From positions 1 through 64,000 of the forward strand of contig CASDYG010000004.1 in the NCBI GenBank assembly GCA_949285555.1: DNA of 64,000 bases, in the 5' to 3' direction. The notes beneath the pieces were generated by a model, which ran no database searches, was not told the DNA's origin, and saw only the letters and a list, made by a program, of their open reading frames with translations. The translations under genes were made by a program, and so were the position numbers. The stretch comes from an uncultured Eubacteriales bacterium. Lineage in GTDB: Bacteria > Bacillota > Clostridia > Peptostreptococcales > Anaerovoracaceae. Every line of letters starts with the position of its first letter. Within the stretch, counting starts at the first letter, position 1. Shown piece by piece: positions 35,201-46,481 of this stretch.

Positions 35201-37440
35201 TATTCTGCCACCTCCGTTCTAAATGTATTCATAGCCGATGATACAAACAGCTTCCTCGAAAATCTTCTGGAAACGAGAAGTGCCAGTACAAGCATAATCA
35301 GATACAAAACTAGATAATCAATTGGAGGTGTAAACTTCACAAAATTATTTATAAAGGTTACATTTAGCAGATCAGTAAACTTATTGATCATCATTATAGC
35401 TAAAATCAGGGCAAACGATATATGTCCTATTGTGAGTAGTTCCATATCCATTATCTGTCTTACGCTCTTTTTATTCGAACCTAATATTCTGAGAGTAGCA
35501 AAGTAACTTCCCCTGGACTTTAGGATGAGCCTGATTATGAAATAGCCTATGTAGTAAAGACCCACTGCAAAGATGATATATAAAGGCACAACGATGATAT
35601 TTTGAATTTGCTTCATCAAATCATCATTTTTCGCCTGCTGTGTACTTACGGAAACGTAGCCCAGCTTATTTATTTCTTTGCTAATGTCTATGGCATCATC
35701 AGGGTCTTTCACCATGACGCTGTACTGATAATCAGCCTTTGGCATGTAAAGCTCCATAAAGTCCTGTGAATTTACAAAAGCTATACCCGTACCATTTATG
35801 TTCTCAAAGCTTTCTTCAATTCCAAGAAGTGATTTATAATTTTTCTCTGTTATAATCTGCCTTATTGCAAGCTCTTTGGTAACTGTGTTATGTATATCAG
35901 CTACCGTATAATCTACAAGCCTTCCTCTTGCTACCCCAGTGTCGTAATAGGTGTTTGCAACCTCAGGCATATATACAGTTCCTACAGGCACATTATCATT
36001 GGCAACAAGAGTGAACTGTCCGCCGTCAGGTATATCTAATTTCTTGCCACCAATTACTATGTTTGTATGTGTATGGACCTTCTTTCTATTCTGATCCATC
36101 TTTAGCTTGTTTATTAAATTGTCGCTTAAATATGCGATATTATATCTCATTGGATAGCCTTCATCATGTATCCTGATGCCTACCACTTTAGCCGGCACAC
36201 TCTCGTATATACCATTTACAGTAACGCTTCCTTCTTTATCTAGTACTTTTTCCCTTAACTGCTGCTCTGACAAAGCATATAGTTGATTGATTTCAAGCAC
36301 ATATTCATTATCATTTTCCGGCATTCTGCCCAAAGTCAATTTTTTATTAAAGTCGGCCAGTCTTGCAGGATAAATATCTCTTACATCTGTTTCTGGTGGT
36401 ACAATTTCATCTATAGATGTATCAAAAACATCATCATCACGAATGATATTAGCCACTCCTTTGATTTTTGACAGCTTATCGTAGTCCTCCTGAGTCAATG
36501 GGGTATTATCTGCCTTCTTCGTGATTATACGCTCTGTATTTCCATTACTTATATATTGATTGAACTCAAAAACAGGGGTCTTATTGCTCACCTTCCAGCC
36601 TTCATACAGACTAAATAAGCCAGCCAAAACAATGCTAAATACCAAAAGCGTCAATATAAATTTTGTGAAAAGGTTAAATGCATTTCTTGCGCCAAGTCTG
36701 ATCTTATTTCCAAAAGTGATAAATTCAGTTCTATCCTTTTCTGATACTTCATGGCCTTCAGCCTTTTTTATAGTCGTATCCTCCACTATTCTACCGTCAA
36801 ACAGCTTTATGTGACGAGTAGCATAGGCCTCAAACTGATCATAATTATGGGTTACTACTATTACCAGCTTATCCTTTGATATATTGCTCAGCAGCTCCAC
36901 TATGCTTTTTGCACTTTCACTATCCAGATTTCCAGTTGGCTCATCGGCCACAATAATCGGTGTATCCTTAGCAAGGGCTCTGGCAATGGCCACACGCTGT
37001 TTCTGTCCTCCAGATAGCTTGGAAACCTTCGTGTTTCTATATTTTTCCAAACCTACTTGGTTTATCAATTTATTTACACGATCCTTAACATCTCGGCTTT
37101 TCTTGCCATCTATTAGAAGTGCAAGCTCTACATTTTGATAAACGGTATAGCTGGCAACTAGATTAAAACTTTGAAAAATATTGGCAATATATGTTTTTCT
37201 ATAGTTTTCAAAGTCCGTTGCTGTATAATGACTGGTCTCATGACCATTTATATACATCTCCCCTTCTTCGTAGCTGTCTAATCCCGACAGGACATTGATA
37301 AGGGTACTTTTTCCGCTACCCGATTCTCCAGTTATAACAACAAACTCACCCATGGAAAGTTCCAGATTTACCTTGGTAAGTCCACTGGCTATCATTCCAT
37401 TGCTATAGTAAAATTTAGATAAATTTTTAAGACTTAGCAT
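35200..37440 (-). CDS. MacB-like ABC transporter, ATPase and permease fused (partner)
   Basis: 746 residues with the same layout as its neighbour: ATPase at 1-225 (Walker A GESGSGKST, signature LSGGQKQR, Walker B IIVADEPTGNLD), a short linker, membrane segment 1 (FILTLLVFSIVLAGLF, near 265), a large external domain, and three C-terminal segments with an FtsX-like core (ATLRILGSNKKSVRQIMDME). CAGGAGTATT precedes the ATG. Its stop overlaps the partner's ATG. Likely an export or envelope-stress complex; the substrate is not evident. Confidence 0.92.
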   Translation of the reverse strand: MLSLKNLSKFYYSNGMIASGLTKVNLELSMGEFVVITGESGSGKSTLINVLSGLDSYEEGEMYINGHETSHYTATDFENYRKTYIANIFQSFNLVASYTVYQNVELALLIDGKKSRDVKDRVNKLINQVGLEKYRNTKVSKLSGGQKQRVAIARALAKDTPIIVADEPTGNLDSESAKSIVELLSNISKDKLVIVVTHNYDQFEAYATRHIKLFDGRIVEDTTIKKAEGHEVSEKDRTEFITFGNKIRLGARNAFNLFTKFILTLLVFSIVLAGLFSLYEGWKVSNKTPVFEFNQYISNGNTERIITKKADNTPLTQEDYDKLSKIKGVANIIRDDDVFDTSIDEIVPPETDVRDIYPARLADFNKKLTLGRMPENDNEYVLEINQLYALSEQQLREKVLDKEGSVTVNGIYESVPAKVVGIRIHDEGYPMRYNIAYLSDNLINKLKMDQNRKKVHTHTNIVIGGKKLDIPDGGQFTLVANDNVPVGTVYMPEVANTYYDTGVARGRLVDYTVADIHNTVTKELAIRQIITEKNYKSLLGIEESFENINGTGIAFVNSQDFMELYMPKADYQYSVMVKDPDDAIDISKEINKLGYVSVSTQQAKNDDLMKQIQNIIVVPLYIIFAVGLYYIGYFIIRLILKSRGSYFATLRILGSNKKSVRQIMDMELLTIGHISFALILAIMMINKFTDLLNVTFINNFVKFTPPIDYLVLYLIMLVLALLVSRRFSRKLFVSSAMNTFRTEVAE

Positions 37441-37582
37441 AATACTCCTGTTTTTTATATAGATTTTCTGTGAATATGCTATAAGCTATAATTTTAGCTT
37501 ATAAATAATATGAAAATCCATCTAATTACATGAATCACCGAAGATAGGCCTTAAAACCACAAGTGACTCCCTTCCCTTTTGA

Positions 37583-38866
<1,284 letters not shown>

Positions 38867-38874
38867 TTACCTCG

Positions 38875-40806
38875 CTAAAATAAATTCTTTTTGTATTTAT
38901 TATATAAATCTCTTAATTCAGCAACTGTTTTCTTTATTTCCAGTTGTAAATCCGATGCAAGTGAATAGTCCTCTTTCTCAAGTGCTTCCATTGCCCTTGT
39001 CAAAAGACTTTTTTCCGACATTCCGTCCTTGCCCAGTTTGTATCTAAGCTGATTTATCTCCTGCCAAAGCTCCCTATCATAGTCGGTAAATTCTCCGTCC
39101 TGATGAAGCATTTTACACTCTCTGATAAAGAGTCTGGTCTGTGGTATCAGCCGATCATGCAGCTCAGTTTTCCAGCGATGAAGCATCTGTGATCTATATG
39201 ATTCAATCACAACATCTATCATAACATTATCAACTTTAAAAATTTCAAGCTTATCTTTATATTCTTCAAACGCCTGAAGATTTTCCCACACCGTAGCAGG
39301 AGCCTTTCCAAACAGCTTGTCACGCTCCTCCTTGGTATAGTCGCTGAATACATTATTCTCACTTCTATATACTCTGTTTTTCTCCAGATATAAATCTTCC
39401 TGACCATATTCCTTGGATATGGCTTTTTCCAGTTCCTTTGGTTTTCGCTCTGCCTCAAGTGCATTTTCAATTCCATCAATAATTGCCATATATGAAGTGG
39501 CTATTACAAGATACGAGTTACTCTTAGGGCATGGGGATCTTAGCTCAAATCTTGTAGCAAGAGGATTTTTTACATCTCTAATCAAACCTGCCAGTACCGT
39601 CCTGTTTCGAGATGGCTCTTCAACGCTTCGTCCAAGGGATGTTACCGTACACACAGGAGCCTCATATCCTGGTTTTAGTCTGTTTAATGAGTCGTTAGTT
39701 GCATTTACAAAGGGATTCACTACATCATAATTCTTAAGCAATCCCATAAGTGCTCCATATCCAACCGGGCTCATAAAGTCCTCTTTCATATCCTTTGGAG
39801 CAAACAGACTGATGATCCTTCCATCCTTAAGGCAAGCGGCCATGCCAAGGTGAGTATGCTCTCCACTTCCTGCCACTCCGTCAAAGGGTTTTGCCATAAA
39901 TGTTACATCTAAGCTATGCTTTGTAAAAACATCACGAACTACATATTTTACCTGCTTTTCATTATCGGCAGCCTGCATGGCGTCAGCATATTTCCAGTCT
40001 ATTTCCATCTGCTCCATGACATGATCATAGCTTCCTGAATGACTCATTCTTGCCTTTACTCCGCCGACTTCTTTATGTCCCATTTCTACTTCAAAACCAT
40101 ATTTGTCCAAAATGGTAAGCGTTTCCTCAAGAGCAGTTCTTACAGGACCATAGGTCCTTTTCCAGTATTGCTCCTTTAACATTTGGGCTGTAAAAAGCTG
40201 CTCACGATCTCCCTTATCGTCAGGTGTCTTAACCCAAAATTCCAGTTCCGTAGCACTTGTTAAGATGATGTCATCAATATCATCATAGGAAAAGCTGCCA
40301 TCCAGATACTCAAAAATGTAAGGATGCTTTTTCAGCACTGCCATGAGCCTATTTTTAACGGATGCTATTGCATCACGAAGTACCACTCTTGCTCCACATT
40401 GAAAATCCTCATTATGTATCAAAAATGACGGAATTCTTAATGTGCCAATAGGTAATCCAAGCTGATGATCGATATGTGAATAATTGTAGTCCACATACCA
40501 GTTTGCCTCCAAATCCGGCACTATATCAACCTTGGCATTGTTTAAATCTGCTATTCCAGGAAGCACTACGCTTGAGCCGTCTGTCTGAACACCTTTATTT
40601 AAAATTTCTTCCATATCGTCCAAAAATACTTTAACAGGTATTTTTTCATCCGTATCATGGCCGCCCATATCAATACCCACTAGGGAAACGAATTGAACCT
40701 CTTTATGCTCCTGTAAAATGCGATTTATCTCACTTAGCTCATGCATTTCCTTAGGTATATTAAAAAGCATATCGTTCAAATCATATTGTAATTTATGTTC
40801 TCTCAT
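38875..40806 (-). CDS. Glutamine synthetase family protein, long form
   Basis: 643 residues, about 200 longer than ordinary GlnA. The catalytic core is intact: ATELEFW, HKEVGGVKARMSHSG, AKPFDGVAGSGEHTH and NATNDSLNRLKPGYEAP are the ammonia, glutamate and ATP-site motifs; RFELRSPCPKSNSYL is near 430. The tail (about 490-643) is helical and charged. Likely makes glutamine from glutamate, ammonia and ATP, which would fit a cell that releases much ammonia from lysine; a different amine substrate cannot be excluded. GGAAGGATACGT precedes the ATG. Confidence 0.85.
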   Translation of the reverse strand: MREHKLQYDLNDMLFNIPKEMHELSEINRILQEHKEVQFVSLVGIDMGGHDTDEKIPVKVFLDDMEEILNKGVQTDGSSVVLPGIADLNNAKVDIVPDLEANWYVDYNYSHIDHQLGLPIGTLRIPSFLIHNEDFQCGARVVLRDAIASVKNRLMAVLKKHPYIFEYLDGSFSYDDIDDIILTSATELEFWVKTPDDKGDREQLFTAQMLKEQYWKRTYGPVRTALEETLTILDKYGFEVEMGHKEVGGVKARMSHSGSYDHVMEQMEIDWKYADAMQAADNEKQVKYVVRDVFTKHSLDVTFMAKPFDGVAGSGEHTHLGMAACLKDGRIISLFAPKDMKEDFMSPVGYGALMGLLKNYDVVNPFVNATNDSLNRLKPGYEAPVCTVTSLGRSVEEPSRNRTVLAGLIRDVKNPLATRFELRSPCPKSNSYLVIATSYMAIIDGIENALEAERKPKELEKAISKEYGQEDLYLEKNRVYRSENNVFSDYTKEERDKLFGKAPATVWENLQAFEEYKDKLEIFKVDNVMIDVVIESYRSQMLHRWKTELHDRLIPQTRLFIRECKMLHQDGEFTDYDRELWQEINQLRYKLGKDGMSEKSLLTRAMEALEKEDYSLASDLQLEIKKTVAELRDLYNKYKKNLF

Positions 40807-40832
40807 ACGTATCCTTCCATTTTAACTATACT

Positions 40833-40857
40833 TGCAGGGATAGCAGCTATCCCTGCA
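40833..40857. other. Intercistronic hairpin between UPF0182 and glutamine synthetase genes
   Basis: TGCAGGGATAG and CTATCCCTGCA around CAG form a perfect 11-bp stem. The T-run is on the plus strand, where no gene needs it; on the transcribed strand there is no U-tail, so it may mark processing or give only partial termination. Confidence 0.7.
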
Positions 40858-40877
40858 CTTTTTGCTCTAGCTGGCAC

Positions 40878-43799
40878 TTATTCATTGCCCTTTAATTTCT
40901 TTATATAGTTTCCAAGTTCCTCTAGCTTTTTGCCATATGTAGCAAAATCCACTTCCTTAAGAGCAGCCTCTGCCTCATCATATGCCGTAGCGGCCTTATC
41001 GATCAACTGCTTTGTAGATAATGGCTTATCCTTTTCAGCTTCAGCACTTTGCGAACCATCATTATAATTCGCACCCGCTTCTTCACCGAATAGACTTTGC
41101 AGCGCTTCTTTTAGCGTACTTTCGTATGCAATCTTATCTCCATAAGCTACTATGACCCTTTTTACTTCAGGTATAGCAGAGTTTGACGCTTCAAGATATA
41201 CTGGTTCAATGTATAGCAGGGAATCCTCAATTGGTACTACAAACAAATTGCCACGACTGTATTTAGACCCTGATGAGCTCCAAAGTGAGAAATCTTGAGA
41301 AATTTTTGGATTTTGATCTATCTGTGCTTCAATCTGCATCGGCCCATATACAGTTCTGTTCTTAGGGAACTGATATACGACAAGGTCTCCATAATTTTCA
41401 CCATCATTTCTTGCCACCATGAGCGCCGTCATGTTTTGCTTGGATTTAGGTGTAAATGGAATCGAGTTTATAAACTCTGCATCCGTTTCTCCCGGCAGCT
41501 TTGCCACATAATAGTTCGGTTCCATGGCATTTTCGCTTGTTCCATATATCTCATGAGCTATATCCCATTGGTCCTCATTTTGATAGAATACCTTCACATC
41601 ATTCATGTGATATCTGGAATAAATTTTTGCCTGTATTGCAAATAGATAATGCGGATATCTGATATGCTTTCTTAATTCAGAATCCATCTTATCCATGCTC
41701 TTAAACAGTTTAGGATATATTGCCTTAAGAGTATTTGCGATAGGATCTTCTTTGTCTACAATATAGAAGTTCACATCTCCATTATAGGCATCAACAACTA
41801 CTTTTACAGAGTTTCTTATATAATTTGTGCCATCTGTCTCATCAAACGGCTCTGAATACGGATAATAGTTTGTAGTAGTATAGGCATCTACTATCCAGTA
41901 CAGCTTACCATTTACTGCCACTGCATATGGATCCTTTTCATATTGCAGGTATGGCATGATACGTTTTATTCTGTCTTCAATATTTCGTCTGATTAGAATT
42001 TTGGAATCCTTATTGATGTTGGAGGAAATGAGCAGCTTAAGGCTCTTTTCTCTTATGGAAAACATTATTCTGTTTAAGAGACTCATATGGATTCCAGCCT
42101 TGCCCTCATACTTTGTATACTTATTTGATGACCCATCAGGATAATCAAATTCATCTTCTTTAGTATTTACAACGGCATAATTATTTGAAAGCTCTCCAAA
42201 ATATATTTCAGGTCTATCAAGCCTTATTTCCTCCACACTTGAAACTGGAGGAATATTTTTCATCAGTACATCTGGCTGTCCATTTGCAGTTACCGTATCC
42301 ACCCTAGATAAGGTAGCACCATAACCGTGTGTGTATTTTAAATGCTTATTTAGCCACGTATCGTTTATTTTCGATTCATCTATTTCTCTTGTAGACATAT
42401 ATGTTTGAGTAAGCTGTCCACCTATTACATGTCTGTCTACATCTACATCATTAAATGTATAGTATTGCCTTATGCTTTGTGTCTGATTATAGAATGTTTT
42501 TACTGGCTTATAGTCATTGATTCTAATATTACTGATTGTAGGATCATTATTTTTAATATCATCTGCACTTAAGGTGTTTTCTGCTTTGAAATCCTTCGTC
42601 TTGACATGATCCAGTCCATATGCCGCCTGCGTATACTCTATGCTTCTTTTAAGATATGGCTTTTCCTTATTTATTTCATCTGGCGAAACAATCATATTTT
42701 GAACAATTGCAGATAGACCACTACTTAAAATCATCACTACCACAATTCCTGCTGCTGGTAGGATTGCAGGCCTTGCTTTATTCTTTTTGGCAGCAACTAT
42801 TACTGCTACAACTCCAACAGCTGCAAGCACCATGCAGATTCTGTAAGCCCAAAGGGTTATATGCATGTCGGTGAATCCCGCACCAGATACGGTTCCCGTT
42901 TGTGAATGGAGCAATTCAAACTGCCTTAAAAAAATATTAACCTCTGCCATTAAATAAATTATAATGGCCATAAAGCACATCTGGGGCTTGGCTATTTTCA
43001 ATATATCAGAGGTTAGTGATCCCTTCCTGCTGGTTCTTCTCTGTTTTGGCTTAACATTTAGTCCAAAAATTTGCTTCATTGCTTGTTCAAAAGGAGAGGA
43101 TGGATTTTCATACTCATAGGCTTCCTCTTCCTCCTGTGGTGGATGTACAGAATATATAACAGCACAATATATTATTGTAATCGCAATGATTAGAACAGCG
43201 GTTATAAAAACAAGTGCATTTATTCCTTCAAGGAAAGGCATTTTAAATACATAAAATGAAATATCCTGTCCAAATATCGGATCTTTTTTACCGAAGCTGC
43301 TGCTATGTGTAAACTTTAAAATATCCATCCATAGCCTTTGAGAGAAGACAAAGGCAATTATAAGACCAAAAGCCACAGATAAAATGCGTCTATATCTTCT
43401 TAGTCGCTTCACATCTGTAGCTTCTGTTTTCAATATTTTATTAAAATAATTTTTATTTACGGCCTTTAAATAAATCGCCATTAGTAGGGTAACGATTATG
43501 AATGTAGGGATGCCTATTTGCAGCTTTGTAACAAGCTCTTTAAAAAACACTGACAAATAGCCCAGCTCTTTAAAAAGCAGCCCATCCGTAACAAATACAG
43601 AGAGCTTTGTTATAAGCGCCATAATAATTCCCGCTCCCATCACGCATATGCTAACCACTACCTTTATAAAGGGCAATTTTTTTCTGCTTTTATGTCCGTC
43701 TCCTTTTGTTTCATTTGTTCCGGCCCATTTGTTGAATTCCTCTTCGGCCTTATCTTTTTCGTCAAAGGCAAAATGTCCTTTCGAATTAAATATATCCAT
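40878..43799 (-). CDS. UPF0182 family membrane protein
   Basis: 973 residues, normal for UPF0182, a family of unknown function widespread in Firmicutes, Actinobacteria and cyanobacteria. About seven membrane segments lie in residues 45-370 (for example IPTFIIVTLLMAIYLKA and LVFITAVLIIAITIIYCAV), then a 500-residue extracytoplasmic domain with motifs typical of the family (YTHGYGATLSRV, YPYSEPFDETDGTNYIRNS, RGNLFVVPIEDSLLYIEPVYL), and an acidic tail ending in a helical segment. GGAGGTTAT precedes the ATG. It follows the zinc-ribbon membrane protein by 8 bp and is surely co-transcribed with it. Confidence 0.95.
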   Translation of the reverse strand: MDIFNSKGHFAFDEKDKAEEEFNKWAGTNETKGDGHKSRKKLPFIKVVVSICVMGAGIIMALITKLSVFVTDGLLFKELGYLSVFFKELVTKLQIGIPTFIIVTLLMAIYLKAVNKNYFNKILKTEATDVKRLRRYRRILSVAFGLIIAFVFSQRLWMDILKFTHSSSFGKKDPIFGQDISFYVFKMPFLEGINALVFITAVLIIAITIIYCAVIYSVHPPQEEEEAYEYENPSSPFEQAMKQIFGLNVKPKQRRTSRKGSLTSDILKIAKPQMCFMAIIIYLMAEVNIFLRQFELLHSQTGTVSGAGFTDMHITLWAYRICMVLAAVGVVAVIVAAKKNKARPAILPAAGIVVVMILSSGLSAIVQNMIVSPDEINKEKPYLKRSIEYTQAAYGLDHVKTKDFKAENTLSADDIKNNDPTISNIRINDYKPVKTFYNQTQSIRQYYTFNDVDVDRHVIGGQLTQTYMSTREIDESKINDTWLNKHLKYTHGYGATLSRVDTVTANGQPDVLMKNIPPVSSVEEIRLDRPEIYFGELSNNYAVVNTKEDEFDYPDGSSNKYTKYEGKAGIHMSLLNRIMFSIREKSLKLLISSNINKDSKILIRRNIEDRIKRIMPYLQYEKDPYAVAVNGKLYWIVDAYTTTNYYPYSEPFDETDGTNYIRNSVKVVVDAYNGDVNFYIVDKEDPIANTLKAIYPKLFKSMDKMDSELRKHIRYPHYLFAIQAKIYSRYHMNDVKVFYQNEDQWDIAHEIYGTSENAMEPNYYVAKLPGETDAEFINSIPFTPKSKQNMTALMVARNDGENYGDLVVYQFPKNRTVYGPMQIEAQIDQNPKISQDFSLWSSSGSKYSRGNLFVVPIEDSLLYIEPVYLEASNSAIPEVKRVIVAYGDKIAYESTLKEALQSLFGEEAGANYNDGSQSAEAEKDKPLSTKQLIDKAATAYDEAEAALKEVDFATYGKKLEELGNYIKKLKGNE

Positions 43800-43807
43800 A
43801 TAACCTC

Positions 43808-46441
43808 CTACTGAACCTCTACCTTATTAGTTACGATCATCTCATTGTTCTTAGGCTCTACATAGACGACTTCCTGTGAAAAATCTGAAGCACCTTCACT
43901 TTGCACATCTGCCAAAACATAAAAACCGAAGCTTCCGGTTCTTATTTCTCCTAATTGCACACTTGCAATATTCCTAGGAGTTTCTTCCTTAATATCACCT
44001 TGACTATCTACATTTTCGTCGGGAGTAGCAACGATAACGCCACCCCTTGCATAGTAATCAACAACAGCCTTTATAATGCTTTGTCCATAATGGATATCCT
44101 TGCCATTTTCATCTGTACGCCATATGCTATCACTAAATGCATATGAAGTTTTAATATCCTCCAGCCCGTATTCCTTGTCTTTAATGAATTTTAAGTCAGG
44201 TGCATATGTAAAATTAGGAGATGATATTCCCTCACTGGCCTCAGCCATCCAATCCTCTTGCGTAGTGTGGCTGCTTGTAGCTTCTTTATTCTCAGGCTCT
44301 TCTCCAATAACCGTCTGCTTAATCCAGTCATATGCTCCATCCAGCTTTTGTGATACAACACTATCTGGTGCAAAAAACTTAAAGATGATTCCTATCAATA
44401 TTACTATTAGTATCAGATATACAAATACCTTGACAGCTGCCATAACTCCACTGCCTTTTTTAGTATCTGCATCCATCTTTTCTTCATCGTCAAATATTTT
44501 GTTATAGTCAAAATTATATTTGGAGCTTCTATAATTTTTATTTGCAACATTATGTGCCGCTCTTTTATTTATTGCAAATGATGCCAGAAGATTCTTTGGA
44601 AAAGCCTGAACAGGATTGCTTACAACAGGCTGAGCAACTGCAAGCACCTCTCCATCCTCATATTCCTCTAAGTCTACTGTTTCCTCCTGGGCAAGCACAC
44701 CTTCTAGATTAAACAAATTATCAGGATATAGATCTTCCTTTGTAGCATCATCTTCCGGAGTATCTTCGGTATCTGTACCAGCTTCTTCCTGCTCCTTCAC
44801 ACAATTTTGATCTATGCCTTCTGCAGCTTCTTCGTCAGTATTTTGAGGGTCTCCCACATTTTGAGCCTCTCCCACATAAGTAATATTATTGTGCTCATCA
44901 TTTTCTTCTAGTTGAGCTATTTCCATAGCCTCACCAGATTCTTCAACATCACAAGTTACATCGGTAGTATCACCTGTAAAAGTATCACTTGCTATGTTCT
45001 CATTTTCTTCGTCATTGAAGTTTAATTTCGTCTCTGAGGTGCCCTCTAAAGATACATCTTCCTCTTTTTCACTACTTTCAGCTTTTGGTATGTTTTCACT
45101 GGAAGGGGATTTATCCTGTGAATCTTCTTCATTATCCCAATTAAAATCAATAGGCGTTTTTAAAATATTAGTATCATCTTCTGACTCTGTAGGATCCTCC
45201 CACGTCATATCCTGATTGGTGGCCTTTACTCCAGATTCAGCAGCTTCATCAGTCCTGAAAGAAAACGTGGGTCTCCTCCTTGGTGGCTGAGCCTCCTCAT
45301 TTTCCTTTATTTTTAAAGCTTCATCGTCTATTGTAGATATGTGTTTGCCACCTTCTACGCTTCTCTCTTCGTAATCTGCATCATCTTCAGGATGAATTTC
45401 TGGTGTACTGAAAACTTCTTGCTCTACTGCACTTTCTTCTTTTTCAGCATCCTCTCTTTCCTTTCTAAGACGCTCTCTTTCTTCATTCATTGCATCACGA
45501 AGCGCATGCAAATGATCTTGTGGCATTGTAAAAGGCTTTTCTTCTACCTCTTCCTCTTGCTCCTCTATGCCTACTACTGCATTTCTAATACTCTTTAGAA
45601 CCGATGAGAAACCACTCTTCCTGCTCGCATCATCCTCACCCTTATTTAGTTCGTCATACGCTTGATCTAAAACCTCTTGAAATTCTTCTCGGTCCTTATT
45701 GATTGTATAGAATTTATCGATTTTCTGCTTATCAGCATTACCAATATTAGAATTTGCGTCCTCTGCATTTTCCTCACTTCTATCGGCATTACTAAACAGG
45801 CTTTCTATCTCCGTCATAGGATCTATAGGTGCAGTTTCTTTAGCCTCAGTTTCATCGTAATCATATAAAGCCGCACCATCAACATTATCTGTTCTTACCG
45901 AGCCAGTTATACTATTGCTCGCTTCCTGAACTTCCTGTTCTTTCTCCATAGCCAGCTTTTCACGCTTTGCTATTTCAGTAAAGCTAAGCGGCTTATCTTC
46001 AAAACCCTTGGCATGGTCATTAAATATAGCAAGAGTCTCACCAGAAGACAGGGAATCACTCTCACGAGATCCCTTGACATCCCACATATTATCATTCCAT
46101 TGGAATTCCGTCTTTTTTGATGCATTCCTTCCTCTCGTTAGGTCATCATCTTCCCAATCAAAGTTAAAAGGCTTAAGATTTATATGTCCTGAAGATTTTT
46201 CTTCACTACGCCCTACAAATCCTGAGGGTGTTGCAAATTGAAAGGCTTCTTTCCCCCTGCTCTTATTCTCGTTTCGTTCTTCAAACAAATCTGCTTTTGG
46301 AAAGTTGGATGCCCTCCTTACTCCATCGGATATAGCCTCCTGACTTCCCACGCCAAAACCTCTTCTTTCAACCTTAGCGCCACAGCTGCTGCAAAAATTT
46401 GCATCGCTTTCGATTTTCTCTCCACAATGTTTGCAATACAT
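43808..46441 (-). CDS. Zinc-ribbon, disordered-acidic, single-span membrane protein
   Basis: 877 residues. The N-terminus is a zinc ribbon (CKHCGEKIES...CSSCG, two CxxC pairs within 22 residues). Residues 30-620 are a very acidic, low-complexity, probably disordered region that includes repeated NFDWEDD/QWNDN/FNWDNE elements. A single membrane segment (VFVYLILIVILIGIIFKFF) is near 665-690, followed by an external domain of about 170 residues. No family recognised beyond the ribbon; the layout recalls TcaA-like or DUF-type envelope proteins. The chosen ATG (46441) replaces an upstream in-frame TTG. It is operon-linked to UPF0182 and to the small membrane gene upstream. Confidence 0.8.
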   Translation of the reverse strand: MYCKHCGEKIESDANFCSSCGAKVERRGFGVGSQEAISDGVRRASNFPKADLFEERNENKSRGKEAFQFATPSGFVGRSEEKSSGHINLKPFNFDWEDDDLTRGRNASKKTEFQWNDNMWDVKGSRESDSLSSGETLAIFNDHAKGFEDKPLSFTEIAKREKLAMEKEQEVQEASNSITGSVRTDNVDGAALYDYDETEAKETAPIDPMTEIESLFSNADRSEENAEDANSNIGNADKQKIDKFYTINKDREEFQEVLDQAYDELNKGEDDASRKSGFSSVLKSIRNAVVGIEEQEEEVEEKPFTMPQDHLHALRDAMNEERERLRKEREDAEKEESAVEQEVFSTPEIHPEDDADYEERSVEGGKHISTIDDEALKIKENEEAQPPRRRPTFSFRTDEAAESGVKATNQDMTWEDPTESEDDTNILKTPIDFNWDNEEDSQDKSPSSENIPKAESSEKEEDVSLEGTSETKLNFNDEENENIASDTFTGDTTDVTCDVEESGEAMEIAQLEENDEHNNITYVGEAQNVGDPQNTDEEAAEGIDQNCVKEQEEAGTDTEDTPEDDATKEDLYPDNLFNLEGVLAQEETVDLEEYEDGEVLAVAQPVVSNPVQAFPKNLLASFAINKRAAHNVANKNYRSSKYNFDYNKIFDDEEKMDADTKKGSGVMAAVKVFVYLILIVILIGIIFKFFAPDSVVSQKLDGAYDWIKQTVIGEEPENKEATSSHTTQEDWMAEASEGISSPNFTYAPDLKFIKDKEYGLEDIKTSYAFSDSIWRTDENGKDIHYGQSIIKAVVDYYARGGVIVATPDENVDSQGDIKEETPRNIASVQLGEIRTGSFGFYVLADVQSEGASDFSQEVVYVEPKNNEMIVTNKVEVQ

Positions 46442-46481
46442 ACACAACCCCAATTCACATTTATAAAAATTTTAATGTTTA

